Shown here: piece after piece, positions 36,414 to 45,089 of the stretch | How positions within the stretch are numbered: the first letter of the stretch is position 1 | Layout: each line of letters opens with the position of its first letter | Assembly (NCBI GenBank): GCA_964433135.1 | Contig: CAYSQW010000010.1 | Coordinates: forward strand, 22,766 to 86,765 | Direction: 5' to 3' | Source of the DNA: CAYSQW01 sp964433135 | GTDB taxonomy: Bacteria; Acidobacteriota; Aminicenantia; Aminicenantales; Aminicenantaceae | DNA: 64,000 bases | Translations under genes and position numbers: made by a program | The notes under the pieces: model-generated | The model's database searches: none | What the model saw: the letters and a program-made list of their open reading frames with translations, nothing else | What the model was told of the DNA's origin: nothing

Positions 36414-37436
36414 ATGTATCATAGCTTCCTGATGGCCCTCCTCATGCTGTTTTTTTCCTGGATAAACCGGTTCGCCTGCCGGCTGCAGGATTTGTCGATC
36501 CGCCTGAACCTCCGGCCTCCTTACAAAGCACCGCTTCCCGTTGTCAGCATCGGCAATATAACCCATGGAGGTTCCGGTAAGACCCCACTGGCGATCGCCA
36601 TGCTTTCTTTCCTGCTTGAAAACGGATACCGCCCCGCCTTGATTTCACGGGGATACAAAGGCCGATGGGAGCAGGACGGAGGAATTCTGTCGCTGGGGAA
36701 CGGACTTTTGGGAAACTGCGAGGAAGCAGGGGATGAAGCCGTGATGGCGGCGCGAGCCGTTCCCCGGGCGGGAGTTTTTCTGGGAAAACATCGCCTTCTC
36801 TCCTGCCGGCGCGCTTATGAAAAGGGATTTTATCCCGCCGTTTTAGATGATGGTTTTCAGCACCGGCGGCTTGCACGCGACATCGATATCGTTCTTTGCG
36901 ACCGGACGCACGGGTGGGAGTTGAGAGAATCCCCCGCCGCTCTCGCGCGCGCCGATTTTCTGCTTCTCAACCGGGGTCTGGGATCCGGAGAACGCCACCG
37001 CTTGGAGTCCCTTGCCCCCCGCGCCCATTGCTACTCCTATGAAACCGTTCCCGACAGCTTGATTCGTTTGGGAGCAAAGTCCACGATGCCCGCCGGGGAT
37101 GCGGCAAAAGAACGAGCTGTCGCGTTCAGCGCCATCGCCCGCCCTCATAGATTTTACTCCCTTCTCGAGCGGACCGGGATCGTTCCCATCGCCCGGATAT
37201 CTTTCCCCGACCATCACGCCTATCCCGAGTCTTCCCGGCGGCGCATCCGACGCATGTACGAAGAAAAAGACGGAAGCATCCTCATCACGACTGAAAAGGA
37301 CGCCGTCAAACTATCTTCCATGCCTTTTTTTGCGAATCTGCCGGTTTATTATCTAAAAATCGCATTGGAAGTCGACGGCGGTTTTTATGAGGAAGTCCTC
37401 ATCCGACTGGCAGAGCTCAATGACCGCGAGCCTTAA
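36414..37436 (+). CDS. lpxK: LpxK, tetraacyldisaccharide 4'-kinase
   Basis: This 340-aa inner-membrane-associated kinase phosphorylates the lipid A disaccharide. It has an N-terminal hydrophobic helix, P-loop NITHGGSGKTPLAIA (near 44-58), the LpxK motif LDDGFQHRRLARDIDIVL and a late TEKDAVKL. Length is typical. No clear Shine-Dalgarno is visible ahead of the ATG. It begins an LPS-related plus-strand run with the acyltransferase gene downstream. Confidence 0.93.
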   Translation: MYHSFLMALLMLFFSWINRFACRLQDLSIRLNLRPPYKAPLPVVSIGNITHGGSGKTPLAIAMLSFLLENGYRPALISRGYKGRWEQDGGILSLGNGLLGNCEEAGDEAVMAARAVPRAGVFLGKHRLLSCRRAYEKGFYPAVLDDGFQHRRLARDIDIVLCDRTHGWELRESPAALARADFLLLNRGLGSGERHRLESLAPRAHCYSYETVPDSLIRLGAKSTMPAGDAAKERAVAFSAIARPHRFYSLLERTGIVPIARISFPDHHAYPESSRRRIRRMYEEKDGSILITTEKDAVKLSSMPFFANLPVYYLKIALEVDGGFYEEVLIRLAELNDREP

Positions 37437-37520
37437 ATCAGAACGTCTATATCCCAAATCATCCAAATGCCCCGCCGGGGATTCCGAATTGATTCCGCCT
37501 TTTCTCGCAGTCCACCGGGT

Positions 37521-37550
37521 TTGACATTTCCCCCGCGGCTGTACTATAAA
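37521..37550 (+). promoter_or_regulatory. Promoter upstream of the LpxL-like gene
   Basis: A perfect TTGACA (37521-37526) and TATAAA (37545-37550, 18-nt spacer) lie about 80 nt before the ATG at 37633. Confidence 0.6.
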
Positions 37551-37632
37551 AAGGTACTTGCAGCGGCATGATTGTGTCCGGTCCCAAGCCGCTTTCTTCG
37601 GGGACGGATGAGTATTCAAACCGACGATACCT

Positions 37633-38559
37633 ATGGCAAAAAGCAATAATCCCATTCCCGCCTGGATTTTCAGCACGGTTCAGCTGTTATCAGCCGCCCT
37701 GCCTCGATCGCTCTTTCTTTGGAAGGGACGACTTGTCGGTCGATTGGCATATGCGATGGATAAACAGCATCGGCGGCTTGCCCTCTCCAATCTGGCTCAG
37801 GCATTTCAAAAAGAACTCTCGGAACGAAAGCGAAAAGCCATTGCCCGCAGATCCTTCGTTCATTTCGGCGAGCTTTTTTTTGACTTGATCAAACTATCCA
37901 CCATGAAACCGGAACGCATACGCCGCCTCATCGATTTTAAAGGGGAAGAACATCTGCGCCGGGCGCTCGCTCAGAATCGGGGCGCCCTGATCATTTCCGC
38001 TCATTTCGGCAACTGGGAGATAGCTCCTTTCCTGATTTCTAAAATAGCGCCTTTGTATGTCATCGCCCGTCCGTTCGACAACCGCCCACTCGAGCACAGA
38101 ATGATCGCGCTGCGGGAGCATTTCGGGGCTCGGGTCATCTATAAACAAAAAGCTTCGAGACACATTCTTCGCGCGCTGCGGGAAAAATCCGTCGTCGCCA
38201 TCCTGATCGATCAGAACGTCCTGCGGGAACACGCCGTATTCGTGGATTTTTTTGGGAAGTCCGCGGCGACAACCCCCGGCGCCGCAACCTTTCACTTGAG
38301 AACCGGGGCGCCTATACTCCCGGTCTTTTCCTACCCCGTTTCCGGCCGCCGCTACCGTATTGAGATCATGCCCGCTCTGCATTTCCCCCACACGGAGGAA
38401 AACGACCGGGACTTGACGTCCATCACGCAAACATGTACGGACGTCATCGAGTCTAAAATCCGCGAGCGCCCTCATCTCTGGCTCTGGTTTCACGACCGTT
38501 GGAGATCCCGGCCGGCATCTGATTCGAACGCCTCTGCTGCCGGCGCGTGTGAAGATTGA
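37633..38559 (+). CDS. LpxL/HtrB-family lipid A acyltransferase
   Basis: This 308-aa membrane-associated acyltransferase has an H-x4-[DE] active site in SAHFGNWEI (around residue 122), then DQN followed by FFGKSAATTPGAA, and a C-terminal WLWFHDRW, all typical of late lipid A acyltransferases. It would add a secondary acyl chain to Kdo-lipid A or a related precursor, matching the upstream lpxK. No clear Shine-Dalgarno is visible; the leader is about 75 nt. Confidence 0.9.
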   Translation: MAKSNNPIPAWIFSTVQLLSAALPRSLFLWKGRLVGRLAYAMDKQHRRLALSNLAQAFQKELSERKRKAIARRSFVHFGELFFDLIKLSTMKPERIRRLIDFKGEEHLRRALAQNRGALIISAHFGNWEIAPFLISKIAPLYVIARPFDNRPLEHRMIALREHFGARVIYKQKASRHILRALREKSVVAILIDQNVLREHAVFVDFFGKSAATTPGAATFHLRTGAPILPVFSYPVSGRRYRIEIMPALHFPHTEENDRDLTSITQTCTDVIESKIRERPHLWLWFHDRWRSRPASDSNASAAGACED

Positions 38560-38637
38560 TTGTTCATTTGGTCCGTTTTTGTGTATGATGGATTAAGGAA
38601 CCGAATCCCGCTTAATTTCAAGCTGAAGGACAAACCC

Positions 38638-39381
38638 ATGCGAAAAAACAATCGAACATTCGAGCAGATCCGGCCCACTCAATTCACGACCGACTTTATC
38701 CAGACAGCCGACGGATCCGCCCTTATCGAAATGGGAAAAACCCGAGTGATCGCCACAGCGACGATCGAAGAGAAAGTTCCCTCATTCCTTAAGGGAAACG
38801 GAAGCGGATGGATCACGGCGGAATACGCCATGCTGCCCCGTGCTACGGCCAAGCGAACGGTGAGAGAAAGATTCACCGGCCGTTTGTCGGGAAGGACCCA
38901 GGAAATTCAACGTTTGATCGGAAGGGCGCTGCGAGCGGCGACCGATCTGAAAGCTCTTGGTGAAAGAACCATCATAATAGACTGTGATGTTATTCAAGCC
39001 GATGGAGGAACGCGATGCGCCTCCATCAACGTCGGGTGCGTTGCGCTGGCGATGGCTCTCATCAAACTGATGGAATCCAAAGCCATTAACCGGATGCCTC
39101 TCAAGCACCTGGTCAGCGCCGTCAGCGTCGGGATCGTCAGAAAAAAGATTCTGTTGGACCTGGATTATTCCGAAGATTCGAGGGCGGACATCGATATGAA
39201 CGTCGTAAAAACGGATTCCGGAGAAATCGTCGAGATTCAGGCGGCCGCGGAAAAAGACCCATTCCCCAGAGAAAGCCTGGACTCCTTGTTGGAACTCGCC
39301 GACACAGGCATCAAGGAGATCACATCGATTCAAAAGTCCGTTCTTAAAAAGACCAGTCTTCTTTTCATGGCATACGGATAA
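38638..39381 (+). CDS. rph: Ribonuclease PH
   Basis: This 247-aa phosphorolytic exonuclease trims tRNA 3' ends. Motifs are SALIEMGKTRVIATATIE, AEYAMLPRAT, RTQEIQRLIGRALRAA and DCDVIQADGGTRCASI. The ATG at 38638 (GAAGGA upstream) is used because it gives MRKNNRTFEQIRP, the normal N-terminus; the open frame upstream starts inside the leader. A weak promoter with TATGAT (38584-38589) may lie upstream. Confidence 0.96.
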   Translation: MRKNNRTFEQIRPTQFTTDFIQTADGSALIEMGKTRVIATATIEEKVPSFLKGNGSGWITAEYAMLPRATAKRTVRERFTGRLSGRTQEIQRLIGRALRAATDLKALGERTIIIDCDVIQADGGTRCASINVGCVALAMALIKLMESKAINRMPLKHLVSAVSVGIVRKKILLDLDYSEDSRADIDMNVVKTDSGEIVEIQAAAEKDPFPRESLDSLLELADTGIKEITSIQKSVLKKTSLLFMAYG

Positions 39382-39421
39382 CGGACCGACGCGGATCCAA
39401 CGGGTCCGGAAGGAGAGAGGC

Positions 39422-40372
39422 ATGAAACGTATCCTGGTTACGGGTGGAGCAGGATTCATCGGCAGCCACCTCTGTGACATCTTGCTGGAGGAGGGGGCCG
39501 ATGTCATATGCGCCGACAACTTTTTTTCGGGAAGCAAGGACAATATCCGGCATCTCTTCTCTCATCCCTATTTTGAATTGATCCGGCATGACGTGATTCA
39601 CCCTCTCTTTGTCGAAGTAGACCGGATCTACCACCTAGCCTGCCCGGCATCTCCCATCCACTACCAGTATAATGCCATCAAAACCATTAAAACCAACGTG
39701 ATGGGAACCCTGAATATGCTGGGATTGACCAAACGCATCAAAGCCCGCATCCTGCTCGCCTCCACTTCAGAGGTCTACGGAAATCCTGAAATCCATCCTC
39801 AACCGGAGAGCTACTGGGGTCATGTCAACCCCATCGGAATCCGCAGCTGCTACGATGAAGGCAAACGTGTGGCGGAAACACTGATGATGGATTACCACCG
39901 GCAAAACCGGGCCGATGCGAAGATCGTTCGTATTTTCAATACCTACGGGCCGCGCATGGCGGTCGATGACGGACGCGTGGTCAGCAATTTTATCGTTCAA
40001 GCTCTGATGGGAAAGCCTCTCACCATTTATGGGGCAGGCACCCAGACCCGATCTTTCTGCTTCATTTCCGACCTTATCTCCGCGCTCCGGAAAATGATGG
40101 CGGCGGATGATCTCGTCGGTCCCGTCAATCTCGGAAATCCGAGTGAATGCACGATCCTGGAGCTGGCCGAAAAGATCCTGCGGCTTACGAAAAGCTCATC
40201 GAAAATCATCCATGAATCCCTGCCGCCGGACGATCCGGGACAGCGCTGCCCGGATATATCTCTGGCCGAAAGCAAGCTCGGATGGCAGCCCCGGGTGGAA
40301 TTGGAGGAAGGATTGGGACAGACCATCGAATACTTCAGAAAACGCCTGTCTGAAAAAGAGACCACGTTATGA
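39422..40372 (+). CDS. UDP-glucuronate decarboxylase (UDP-xylose synthase)
   Basis: This 316-aa extended short-chain dehydrogenase has the NAD-binding VTGGAGFIGSHL (residues 6-17), the UXS-type HLACPASPIHYQ, the STSEVYGNPEIHPQPESYWG segment and the catalytic Tyr-x3-Lys in SCYDEGKRVAE. It converts UDP-GlcA to UDP-xylose for surface glycans. GGAGAG stands ahead of the ATG. Its stop overlaps the start of the glycosyltransferase gene, so the two form a glycan unit. Confidence 0.93.
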   Translation: MKRILVTGGAGFIGSHLCDILLEEGADVICADNFFSGSKDNIRHLFSHPYFELIRHDVIHPLFVEVDRIYHLACPASPIHYQYNAIKTIKTNVMGTLNMLGLTKRIKARILLASTSEVYGNPEIHPQPESYWGHVNPIGIRSCYDEGKRVAETLMMDYHRQNRADAKIVRIFNTYGPRMAVDDGRVVSNFIVQALMGKPLTIYGAGTQTRSFCFISDLISALRKMMAADDLVGPVNLGNPSECTILELAEKILRLTKSSSKIIHESLPPDDPGQRCPDISLAESKLGWQPRVELEEGLGQTIEYFRKRLSEKETTL

Positions 40373-41055
40373 AGCTCTCAATAGTCGTTCCGGTGTACAA
40401 CGAAAAGGGGACCATCAGGGAAATCCTCCGCAGGATTCAGGAAGTGGATACGGGCCTTGAAAAAGAGATCATCGTCGTAAATGACGCCTCGAGTGACGGA
40501 ACCCGTGAAATTCTGGAAACCATTGATGATCCTTCCATTCGGATCTTCCATCACGATAAAAACGGGGGGAAAGGCCGCGCCCTGCAAACCGGCTTTTCCA
40601 TGGCTCAAGGCGATATCATCCTGATTCAGGATGCCGACCTGGAATATGATCCGCGGGAATATTCCATGCTTCTGGCCCCTATCCTGGATAACCGTGCGGA
40701 TGCGGTTTACGGATCACGATTCCTCGGAGGTCCCCATCGAGTCTTGTTTTTCTGGCACTATGCCGGAAATCGGCTGCTCACAACGCTTTCCAACATGCTG
40801 TCAAACATCAATCTAACGGATATGGAAACCTGCTATAAGGTCATCACCCGCCCTTTCCTGGACCGTATTAAGATTAAATCAAGGCGTTTCGGTTGTGAGC
40901 CGGAAATTACAATGAAGCTGGCCAGACTCAACGCCCGTATCTATGAAGTCCCGATATCTTATTCGGGACGCGACTACCGTGAAGGGAAAAAAATCGGATG
41001 GAAGGACGGGCTGGCGGCGCTGTTCCATTTATTTCGCTTTAAATTTTTTGATTGA
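40369..41055 (+). CDS. GT2 glycosyltransferase, polyprenyl-phosphate type
   Basis: This 228-aa GT-A fold enzyme has the nucleotide-sugar site SIVVPVYNEKGTIREIL and the metal-binding QDADLEYDP (near residue 87), like dolichyl-phosphate mannosyl/glucosyltransferases. The protein ends shortly after the catalytic domain, with no membrane helices, so it would act at the membrane surface by association. It overlaps the UDP-glucuronate decarboxylase gene by 4 bp. The sugar donor is not predictable from sequence alone. Confidence 0.9.
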   Translation: MKLSIVVPVYNEKGTIREILRRIQEVDTGLEKEIIVVNDASSDGTREILETIDDPSIRIFHHDKNGGKGRALQTGFSMAQGDIILIQDADLEYDPREYSMLLAPILDNRADAVYGSRFLGGPHRVLFFWHYAGNRLLTTLSNMLSNINLTDMETCYKVITRPFLDRIKIKSRRFGCEPEITMKLARLNARIYEVPISYSGRDYREGKKIGWKDGLAALFHLFRFKFFD

Positions 41056-41072
41056 AATTAAAAAATAAATGC

Positions 41073-41101
41073 TTTTATTAAAAATATTTACCCCTTATAA
41101 T
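41073..41101 (+). promoter_or_regulatory. Possible promoter of the flotillin-like gene
   Basis: TTTTAT (41073-41078) and a perfect TATAAT (41096-41101) are 17 nt apart in a very AT-rich spacer. The leader of about 50 nt contains a 7-bp hairpin and then AGGAGG. Confidence 0.5.
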
Positions 41102-41114
41102 AGGTTATTATTTT

Positions 41115-41131
41115 CCCTCATCGAATGAGGG
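41115..41131 (+). other. Leader hairpin before the flotillin-like gene
   Basis: CCCTCAT and ATGAGGG (7 bp) enclose a 3-nt loop in the predicted 5' end of the mRNA, ahead of the Shine-Dalgarno (41144-41149). There is no T-run, so it is not a terminator. It may protect the 5' end of the transcript. Confidence 0.45.
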
Positions 41132-41154
41132 CAATTAATATTTAGGAGGTCATA

Positions 41155-42564
41155 ATGAATCCTCTCTCAATGATTATCTTGATCGGAATCATAATTGTCG
41201 TAATAGCCCTGATCGCTTTTCTTGTCGCCAAACAGTACAAGAAAGTCGGCCCCAACGAACTGTTGATCATTTCGGGGGGGCGGAAACACACGATCGTCGA
41301 ACCGGACGGAACCAGACGCAAGATCGGCTTCCGCTATCGTGTCGGCGGCGGGACCTTCGTGATGCCGCTGTTGGAAACCGTCGACATCCTGCCTATCGAC
41401 ATCATCAACCTGACAATCAAAACTCCCGAGGTGCTCACGCACGGAGGAATCCTGATCATGGCGGACGCCGTAGGTCAGGTTAGAGTCAACACGGACGAAA
41501 ATTCCATTCGCTTGGCCGCCCAGCAGTTTCTCGGAACCGGAAAGGAAGGAATCCGTGAAGTCGCGACCACTATCCTCGACGGCAAGATGCGAGCGGCTAT
41601 CGGAACCATGTCGGTTCAGGATATTTACCGCGGACGGCAAGATTTTTCAGATAAGGTTATCTCTTCGGTCAAACAGGCTTTTGCCGATATGGGACTGGAC
41701 CTGATATCTTTTTCATTAAAAGAGATCAGCGACACGCAGGGCTATCTTGACTCCCTTGGCAAACCCCGGATCGCCGAAGCCAAGCGCGATGCCGTAATCG
41801 CGGAGGCGGAAACCGAGAAAGAATCCATCATCAAATCGTCTCAAGCCCGTAAGGAAGGAGAGGTCGCCCGCTTGAACGCAGACGCCCTCATCGCCAAAGC
41901 CCAATGGGAAAATGAGGCGAAGAAGGCCGAATCCCAGGTTGCGGTAAACCAGAAGAAAGCGCATGCGGACTATGCCTATGAGTTAGAGCGATTCCGCCTC
42001 AATAAAGAAATAAAGAAAGAAGAAGCCCAAGTTCAACTCATCGAGAAGGAAGAAGCCATCAAGATCGAAGAACTCGAGATCGCGCGCCGGGAAAAAGAGC
42101 TTGAATCCAATGTCATCAAACCGGCCAACGCCCGCAAATATCAGATCAAAGCCGAAGCCGAAGCCGAAGGATTCCGCATCAAGGCCGAAGCTCAAGGAAA
42201 ATCCGAAGCCATGAGACTGCACGGCGAAGCCGAAGCCGATCAGGTCAAACAACGAGGACTCGCCGAGGCCGAAGCCATGATGAAAAAAGCTCAGGCCTGG
42301 GAAAAATACAATCAGGCCGCGCTTTTCGACACCTATCTCAATGCCCTGCCGGAACTGGCCAAAGCCGTGGCCGAGCCTCTCTCCAAGATCGACAAGATCG
42401 TGCTCGTGGGCGGCGACAAGGGGACCGGCGCCACCAAAATCACGGGACAAGTAGCTGATGTTCTGGCTCAAATGCCTGATGTCGTCAAGTCCTTGACAGG
42501 AGTCGACCTGAAGAAATACCTCAAATCAAAACTCTCGCCGGAAAAAAAGACCGAAGACGAATAA
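41155..42564 (+). CDS. Flotillin-like SPFH-domain membrane protein
   Basis: This 469-aa protein has an N-terminal membrane helix (about 5-27, IILIGIIIVVIALIAFLVA), an SPFH domain (about 28-190) and a long Ala/Glu/Lys-rich coiled coil (about 200-390) with the flotillin-type EAEAEGFRIKAEAQGKSEAM pattern. Such proteins oligomerise in the membrane and organise lipid or protein microdomains. AGGAGG precedes the ATG. It is 21 bp upstream of the aminotransferase fusion and may share its transcript. Confidence 0.92.
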   Translation: MNPLSMIILIGIIIVVIALIAFLVAKQYKKVGPNELLIISGGRKHTIVEPDGTRRKIGFRYRVGGGTFVMPLLETVDILPIDIINLTIKTPEVLTHGGILIMADAVGQVRVNTDENSIRLAAQQFLGTGKEGIREVATTILDGKMRAAIGTMSVQDIYRGRQDFSDKVISSVKQAFADMGLDLISFSLKEISDTQGYLDSLGKPRIAEAKRDAVIAEAETEKESIIKSSQARKEGEVARLNADALIAKAQWENEAKKAESQVAVNQKKAHADYAYELERFRLNKEIKKEEAQVQLIEKEEAIKIEELEIARREKELESNVIKPANARKYQIKAEAEAEGFRIKAEAQGKSEAMRLHGEAEADQVKQRGLAEAEAMMKKAQAWEKYNQAALFDTYLNALPELAKAVAEPLSKIDKIVLVGGDKGTGATKITGQVADVLAQMPDVVKSLTGVDLKKYLKSKLSPEKKTEDE

Positions 42565-42585
42565 TGCTCGTCCGAGAAAAATCCA

Positions 42586-44949
42586 ATGATTGTATCAGAC
42601 AAAGCAAACCAAATCGGTGAATCGCCCACTTTCAAGGTGACCGCCAAAGCCAAGGCGATGAAGGCCGCCGGGATCGATGTTGTCGATCTCAGCGTCGGAG
42701 AGCCTGATTTCCCTACGCCGGCCAACGTAAAAGCCGCCGGAGTCAAAGCCATCGAGGAAAACTTCACCAAATACACGCAGTCTGACGGAATCCCCCAACT
42801 CAAGGATGCCGTCATCACGCGAATGAAGGAAGATTTGGGATTAGAATATCAAAGAAACGAGATTCTCATTTCTTCCGGAGCAAAAAGCTCCCTGTTCCAT
42901 CTCGTCCAGTCACTGATCAACGAAGGCGACGAAGTCATCGTGCCCGCCCCTTATTGGGTGACCTATCCTCATGTGGTTTCACTGGCCAAGGGAAAGTCGG
43001 TTTTCGTTCCCACCAAAGAAGAGAACGGATTTCAAATCACTCCCGACCAACTGCGTGCCGCCATCACGCCGGCCACCAAGGCGATCATCCTCAATAATCC
43101 CTCGAATCCCACCGGCGCCGCCTACAAGCGGCACGAACTGGAGGCGCTGGCGGACGTCATCATGGAAGAAGATATCTTCGTGATCGCCGATGAGATCTAC
43201 GAAAAGCTCGTTTATGACGATTTTCATTTCGTCAGTTTCGCGGCTCTCGGAGAGGAGATCAAAAAGAGAACCGCCATTATCAACGGCGTGTCCAAAGCCT
43301 ATGCCATGACGGGTTGGCGTATCGGTTTCGCGGCCGGACCCGCGGAGATTATCGGCGCCATGTCCCGAATCCAGAGTCACACGACATCCAACGCCTGCTC
43401 CATCTCACAGAAGGCAAGCCTGGAAGCTCTCCATGGGCCTCAGCATGATATTTCCAAGATGACTTCGGAATTTCAGCGCCGTCGGAACTACGTCAGCATG
43501 CGGCTGCAGTCCATTCCCGACATCTCCTGCTATAAATCTCACGGAGCTTTTTATCTGTTCCCCAATGTCTCCGCCTACTACGAAAAAGAGTTCAATAATA
43601 CCCCCTTGAGAAATTCCTACGGGATGGCCTATTACCTGCTTAAAGAAGCTCGGGTCGCCATCGTTCCGGGAGATGCTTTCGGCGCGGACAAATACATCCG
43701 AATTTCCTATGCCACATCCATGGAAAAGCTGGAAAAAGGCATGGACCGGATCATCGACGGATTAAGCCGCCTGAAAACCGCTAAAAAGGTCAAACGCGTA
43801 AATCTCAACAATACGGTTACCCACCATAAGAAATCGGTTCCCGTGGATTCCGACGTCTCCATCAAAATGCGGGATGCTTTGGTGGCGGAAGTCGAGAGTC
43901 ACCTGGGCTATGAAAATTATTTCGAATGGAACGCCAATATCAACGGGGTGATCGTTCAACTTCGAACCAACATCCCTCACCTCTACGATTTTTGGGTGGA
44001 AAACTGGTATCCGGCCCAATTGGAGGCCGACCTGGAACCTCACGGCATCATCTACGCCATAGATCACATAGCGGGTCGGGAACCGCGCGCCTTCTACAAT
44101 TCCGAAACCAAAACCGGGATCCTCATCAACACGGATAACTACGCTCCGCTGCGCAGCCTGGCCCTCGGGCTGGTGATGGACGTCTCCGAGCGATTGTTCA
44201 ACGTTCACGCCGTTCGCGGTATGTCGGCCGATATCGATTCTCAGGGAGTCCTCCTGATCGGACCGAAGGGAACAAAAAAAACCGAACTGTTTTACGGGCT
44301 GTTGCTGGAATCTCGTTTCCGCCTTCATGCCAACGACCTCGCTTTCGTTCGTTTTTCCGGCAAGAATGCGTTGGCGGATTCTCCGGAGAGAAAACTCTTT
44401 ATGCCCACCAATACGGTGAAAAGCTATTCGGCCTATGCCTCACTGTTTGATTCCAGCAAATGCGAGAACGTCATCACTCGTAAGGAAGATTGCCAGAACG
44501 AAAAATGCCTGCAGGGAGACGACTGCCGTCTGGACCGGGGTTCGCCGTTCTGCTACACCGCGTTGAAAGACAGTTACGCCATGCTCGATCCATACTGGAT
44601 CCGGGGACCGGAAAAACACACCAAACGCACATCGCTGCGCTGGGTATTCATCCTTCGCAACGATAATGTATCCCCGCCCTTCGTGGAGATGGAGACCGAG
44701 GATGCCTTGCGCATTCTCGAATACGGAGAGAGCATCGGCTCGACAAGATCCGTCGGCCCGATGAAAAACAATCCCTTTTTCAATCCTCATCTCCTGGTTG
44801 CAACACCGGAAAGATTGGAGTTCCATCGACAATTTTTCCGTCAGCTGTTGGACAACACCCGGTGCTTCCTTTTCAACAGCGGTGTCGCGGGCGCCGACGT
44901 GCTCAAGAAGATTCTTATCGGAGAAGAGGAGACCGGAAAACGACTTTAG
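42586..44949 (+). CDS. Aminotransferase fused to a PEPCK/HprK-like kinase domain
   Basis: This 787-aa single open frame has two parts. Residues about 1-400 are a class I/II aspartate-type aminotransferase: LSVGEPDFPTP, NNPSNPTGA, and the PLP lysine Lys237 in SKAYAMTGWRIG. Residues about 405-787 resemble the PEP carboxykinase kinase domain encoded next door: His541 in FNVHAVRG, P-loop GPKGTKKT (559-566), HANDLAF (581-587), then METEDALRILEYGES and PFFNPHLL. In the C-terminal half the metal-ligand lysine of PEPCK seems replaced and a lysine takes the P-loop glycine just before the invariant lysine. The role of the second domain is unknown; it may sense or bind nucleotide, or modify a partner. 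Confidence 0.88.
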   Translation: MIVSDKANQIGESPTFKVTAKAKAMKAAGIDVVDLSVGEPDFPTPANVKAAGVKAIEENFTKYTQSDGIPQLKDAVITRMKEDLGLEYQRNEILISSGAKSSLFHLVQSLINEGDEVIVPAPYWVTYPHVVSLAKGKSVFVPTKEENGFQITPDQLRAAITPATKAIILNNPSNPTGAAYKRHELEALADVIMEEDIFVIADEIYEKLVYDDFHFVSFAALGEEIKKRTAIINGVSKAYAMTGWRIGFAAGPAEIIGAMSRIQSHTTSNACSISQKASLEALHGPQHDISKMTSEFQRRRNYVSMRLQSIPDISCYKSHGAFYLFPNVSAYYEKEFNNTPLRNSYGMAYYLLKEARVAIVPGDAFGADKYIRISYATSMEKLEKGMDRIIDGLSRLKTAKKVKRVNLNNTVTHHKKSVPVDSDVSIKMRDALVAEVESHLGYENYFEWNANINGVIVQLRTNIPHLYDFWVENWYPAQLEADLEPHGIIYAIDHIAGREPRAFYNSETKTGILINTDNYAPLRSLALGLVMDVSERLFNVHAVRGMSADIDSQGVLLIGPKGTKKTELFYGLLLESRFRLHANDLAFVRFSGKNALADSPERKLFMPTNTVKSYSAYASLFDSSKCENVITRKEDCQNEKCLQGDDCRLDRGSPFCYTALKDSYAMLDPYWIRGPEKHTKRTSLRWVFILRNDNVSPPFVEMETEDALRILEYGESIGSTRSVGPMKNNPFFNPHLLVATPERLEFHRQFFRQLLDNTRCFLFNSGVAGADVLKKILIGEEETGKRL

Positions 44950-44993
44950 CCCGGGATCGGATCGACGCCTCAAACACGGCGGGAGGGCCTGAC

Positions 44994-45051
44994 AATATCG
45001 GGAGGAATAATGCATAATAATAATTTAAGTCCCTATTTCAGGCCCGATATT
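44994..45051. repeat. 9-bp inverted repeat upstream of pckA
   Basis: AATATCGGG (44994-45002) and CCCGATATT (45043-45051) are perfect complements with 40 nt between them. They bracket the Shine-Dalgarno and most of a mini-ORF, so they could form a long hairpin or an operator pair. Confidence 0.45.
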
Positions 45052-45075
45052 ATGCCGTGTAAAAAATCCGTATAG
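45010..45075 (+). CDS. Candidate 21-aa leader peptide/mini-ORF
   Basis: An ATG at 45010 preceded by GGGAGG with a 4-nt spacer opens a 21-codon frame (begins MHNNNLSPYF, ends CKKSV) that stops 14 nt before the pckA ATG. It has three AAT (Asn) codons in a row and overlaps one arm of a 9-bp inverted repeat. It could be a regulatory leader peptide. Evidence for translation is only the ribosome-binding site. Confidence 0.35.
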   Translation: MHNNNLSPYFRPDIMPCKKSV

Positions 45076-45089
45076 AGAGAACGAGACCC

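Noticed and set aside
42586..44949. Possibility that the fusion is a sequencing error joining two genes
   Set aside because: The frame is continuous with no homopolymer-rich joint; the linker (about 390-410) reads as ordinary charged sequence. Still worth checking in relatives.
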